Assembly: GCA_902525995.1 (NCBI GenBank)
Contig: CABZJG010000112.1
Coordinates: 1 to 5,942, forward strand
Reading direction: 5' to 3'
From: Paracoccaceae bacterium
GTDB lineage: Bacteria > Pseudomonadota > Alphaproteobacteria > Rhodobacterales > Rhodobacteraceae
DNA: 5,942 nucleotides
Under the pieces are notes generated by a model. That model did no database searches. It saw nothing but the letters and a program-made list of their open reading frames with translations, and was not told the origin of the DNA. This document shows, piece after piece, positions 5,813 through 5,942 of this stretch (the first letter of the stretch is position 1; each line of letters begins with the position of its first letter). Position numbers and translations under genes: made by a program.

Positions 5813-5942
5813 GTGCAGGTTGTATTTGAAACGGGTCCAACAGGCTCGGCTGCGTTATTTTCACAGCCAGTAAATATGATCTTGGCGCGACAACCATCAG
5901 AGGTAGACGCGGTTTTAGACAGGGTGGATGCTGCCCTAGGTG
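5813..5942 (+). CDS. pabB: Probable aminodeoxychorismate synthase component I, 5' end only
   Basis: An open frame from GTG 5813 to the window end gives 43 codons, beginning VQVVFETGPTGSAALFSQPV and continuing through ILARQPSEVDAVLDRVDAAL. This resembles the N-terminus of alphaproteobacterial PabB proteins: a short strand with a FEtGP-like turn, a F..PV segment, then residues around the 'A..P.EV..AL...D.A' helix. PabB converts chorismate and PabA-derived ammonia to 4-amino-4-deoxychorismate for folate. The catalytic chorismate-binding domain lies outside the window, so the call rests on the N-terminus alone. GTG 5813 is preferred because AAAGGGG (5798-5804) lies 8 nt upstream; GTG 5804 in the same frame is an alternative. 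The gene is divergent from carB. Confidence 0.6.
   Translation, partial: MQVVFETGPTGSAALFSQPVNMILARQPSEVDAVLDRVDAALG

Overview
The window reads as a piece of an alphaproteobacterial chromosome, most likely from the Rhodobacterales/roseobacter side. This rests on the CarB sequence style (1114 aa, longer than the roughly 1073 aa E. coli enzyme), on a DUF1203 protein of the kind common in that group, and on a roughly 50% G+C core. It is an inference from family resemblance, not a search. Two housekeeping genes (carB and the start of a probable pabB) occupy the right half. The left 1.7 kb is an eroded, AT-richer accessory stretch.

Layout, left to right. Bases 1-637 (minus) are the first 212 codons of a class I SAM-dependent methyltransferase that runs off the window edge. 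Bases 638-839 are AT-rich and non-coding apart from a leader hairpin. Bases 840-968 (plus) hold what looks like the orphaned 3' end of a lost gene. It stops 9 bp short of the 3' end of a DUF1203 gene on the other strand (978-1442, minus). That gene has a -10 box, a Shine-Dalgarno and a GTG start, but an in-frame TAA at codon 14. The 224-bp divergent spacer to its right carries a striking 11-bp tandem repeat (three units) just before a YibF-like glutathione S-transferase (1667-2272, plus). The transferase converges on carB (2281-5625, minus) with only 8 bp between the stop codons.

carB encodes the complete large subunit of carbamoyl-phosphate synthetase, which feeds arginine and pyrimidine synthesis. 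carA is not in this window. In front of carB are a good sigma-70-type promoter, a 13-bp bulged stem-loop beginning almost exactly at the predicted transcript 5' end, and a small hairpin over the Shine-Dalgarno. Across a 187-bp divergent spacer, a 15-codon open frame with a good ribosome-binding site precedes the 5' end of a gene resembling aminodeoxychorismate synthase component I (pabB, folate branch), which is cut by the window end.

No RNA gene, insertion sequence, CRISPR array or phage gene was recognised. I do not see a new multi-gene system. The observations most worth a second look are the interrupted DUF1203 gene, the carB leader structure and the tandem repeat before the transferase gene.
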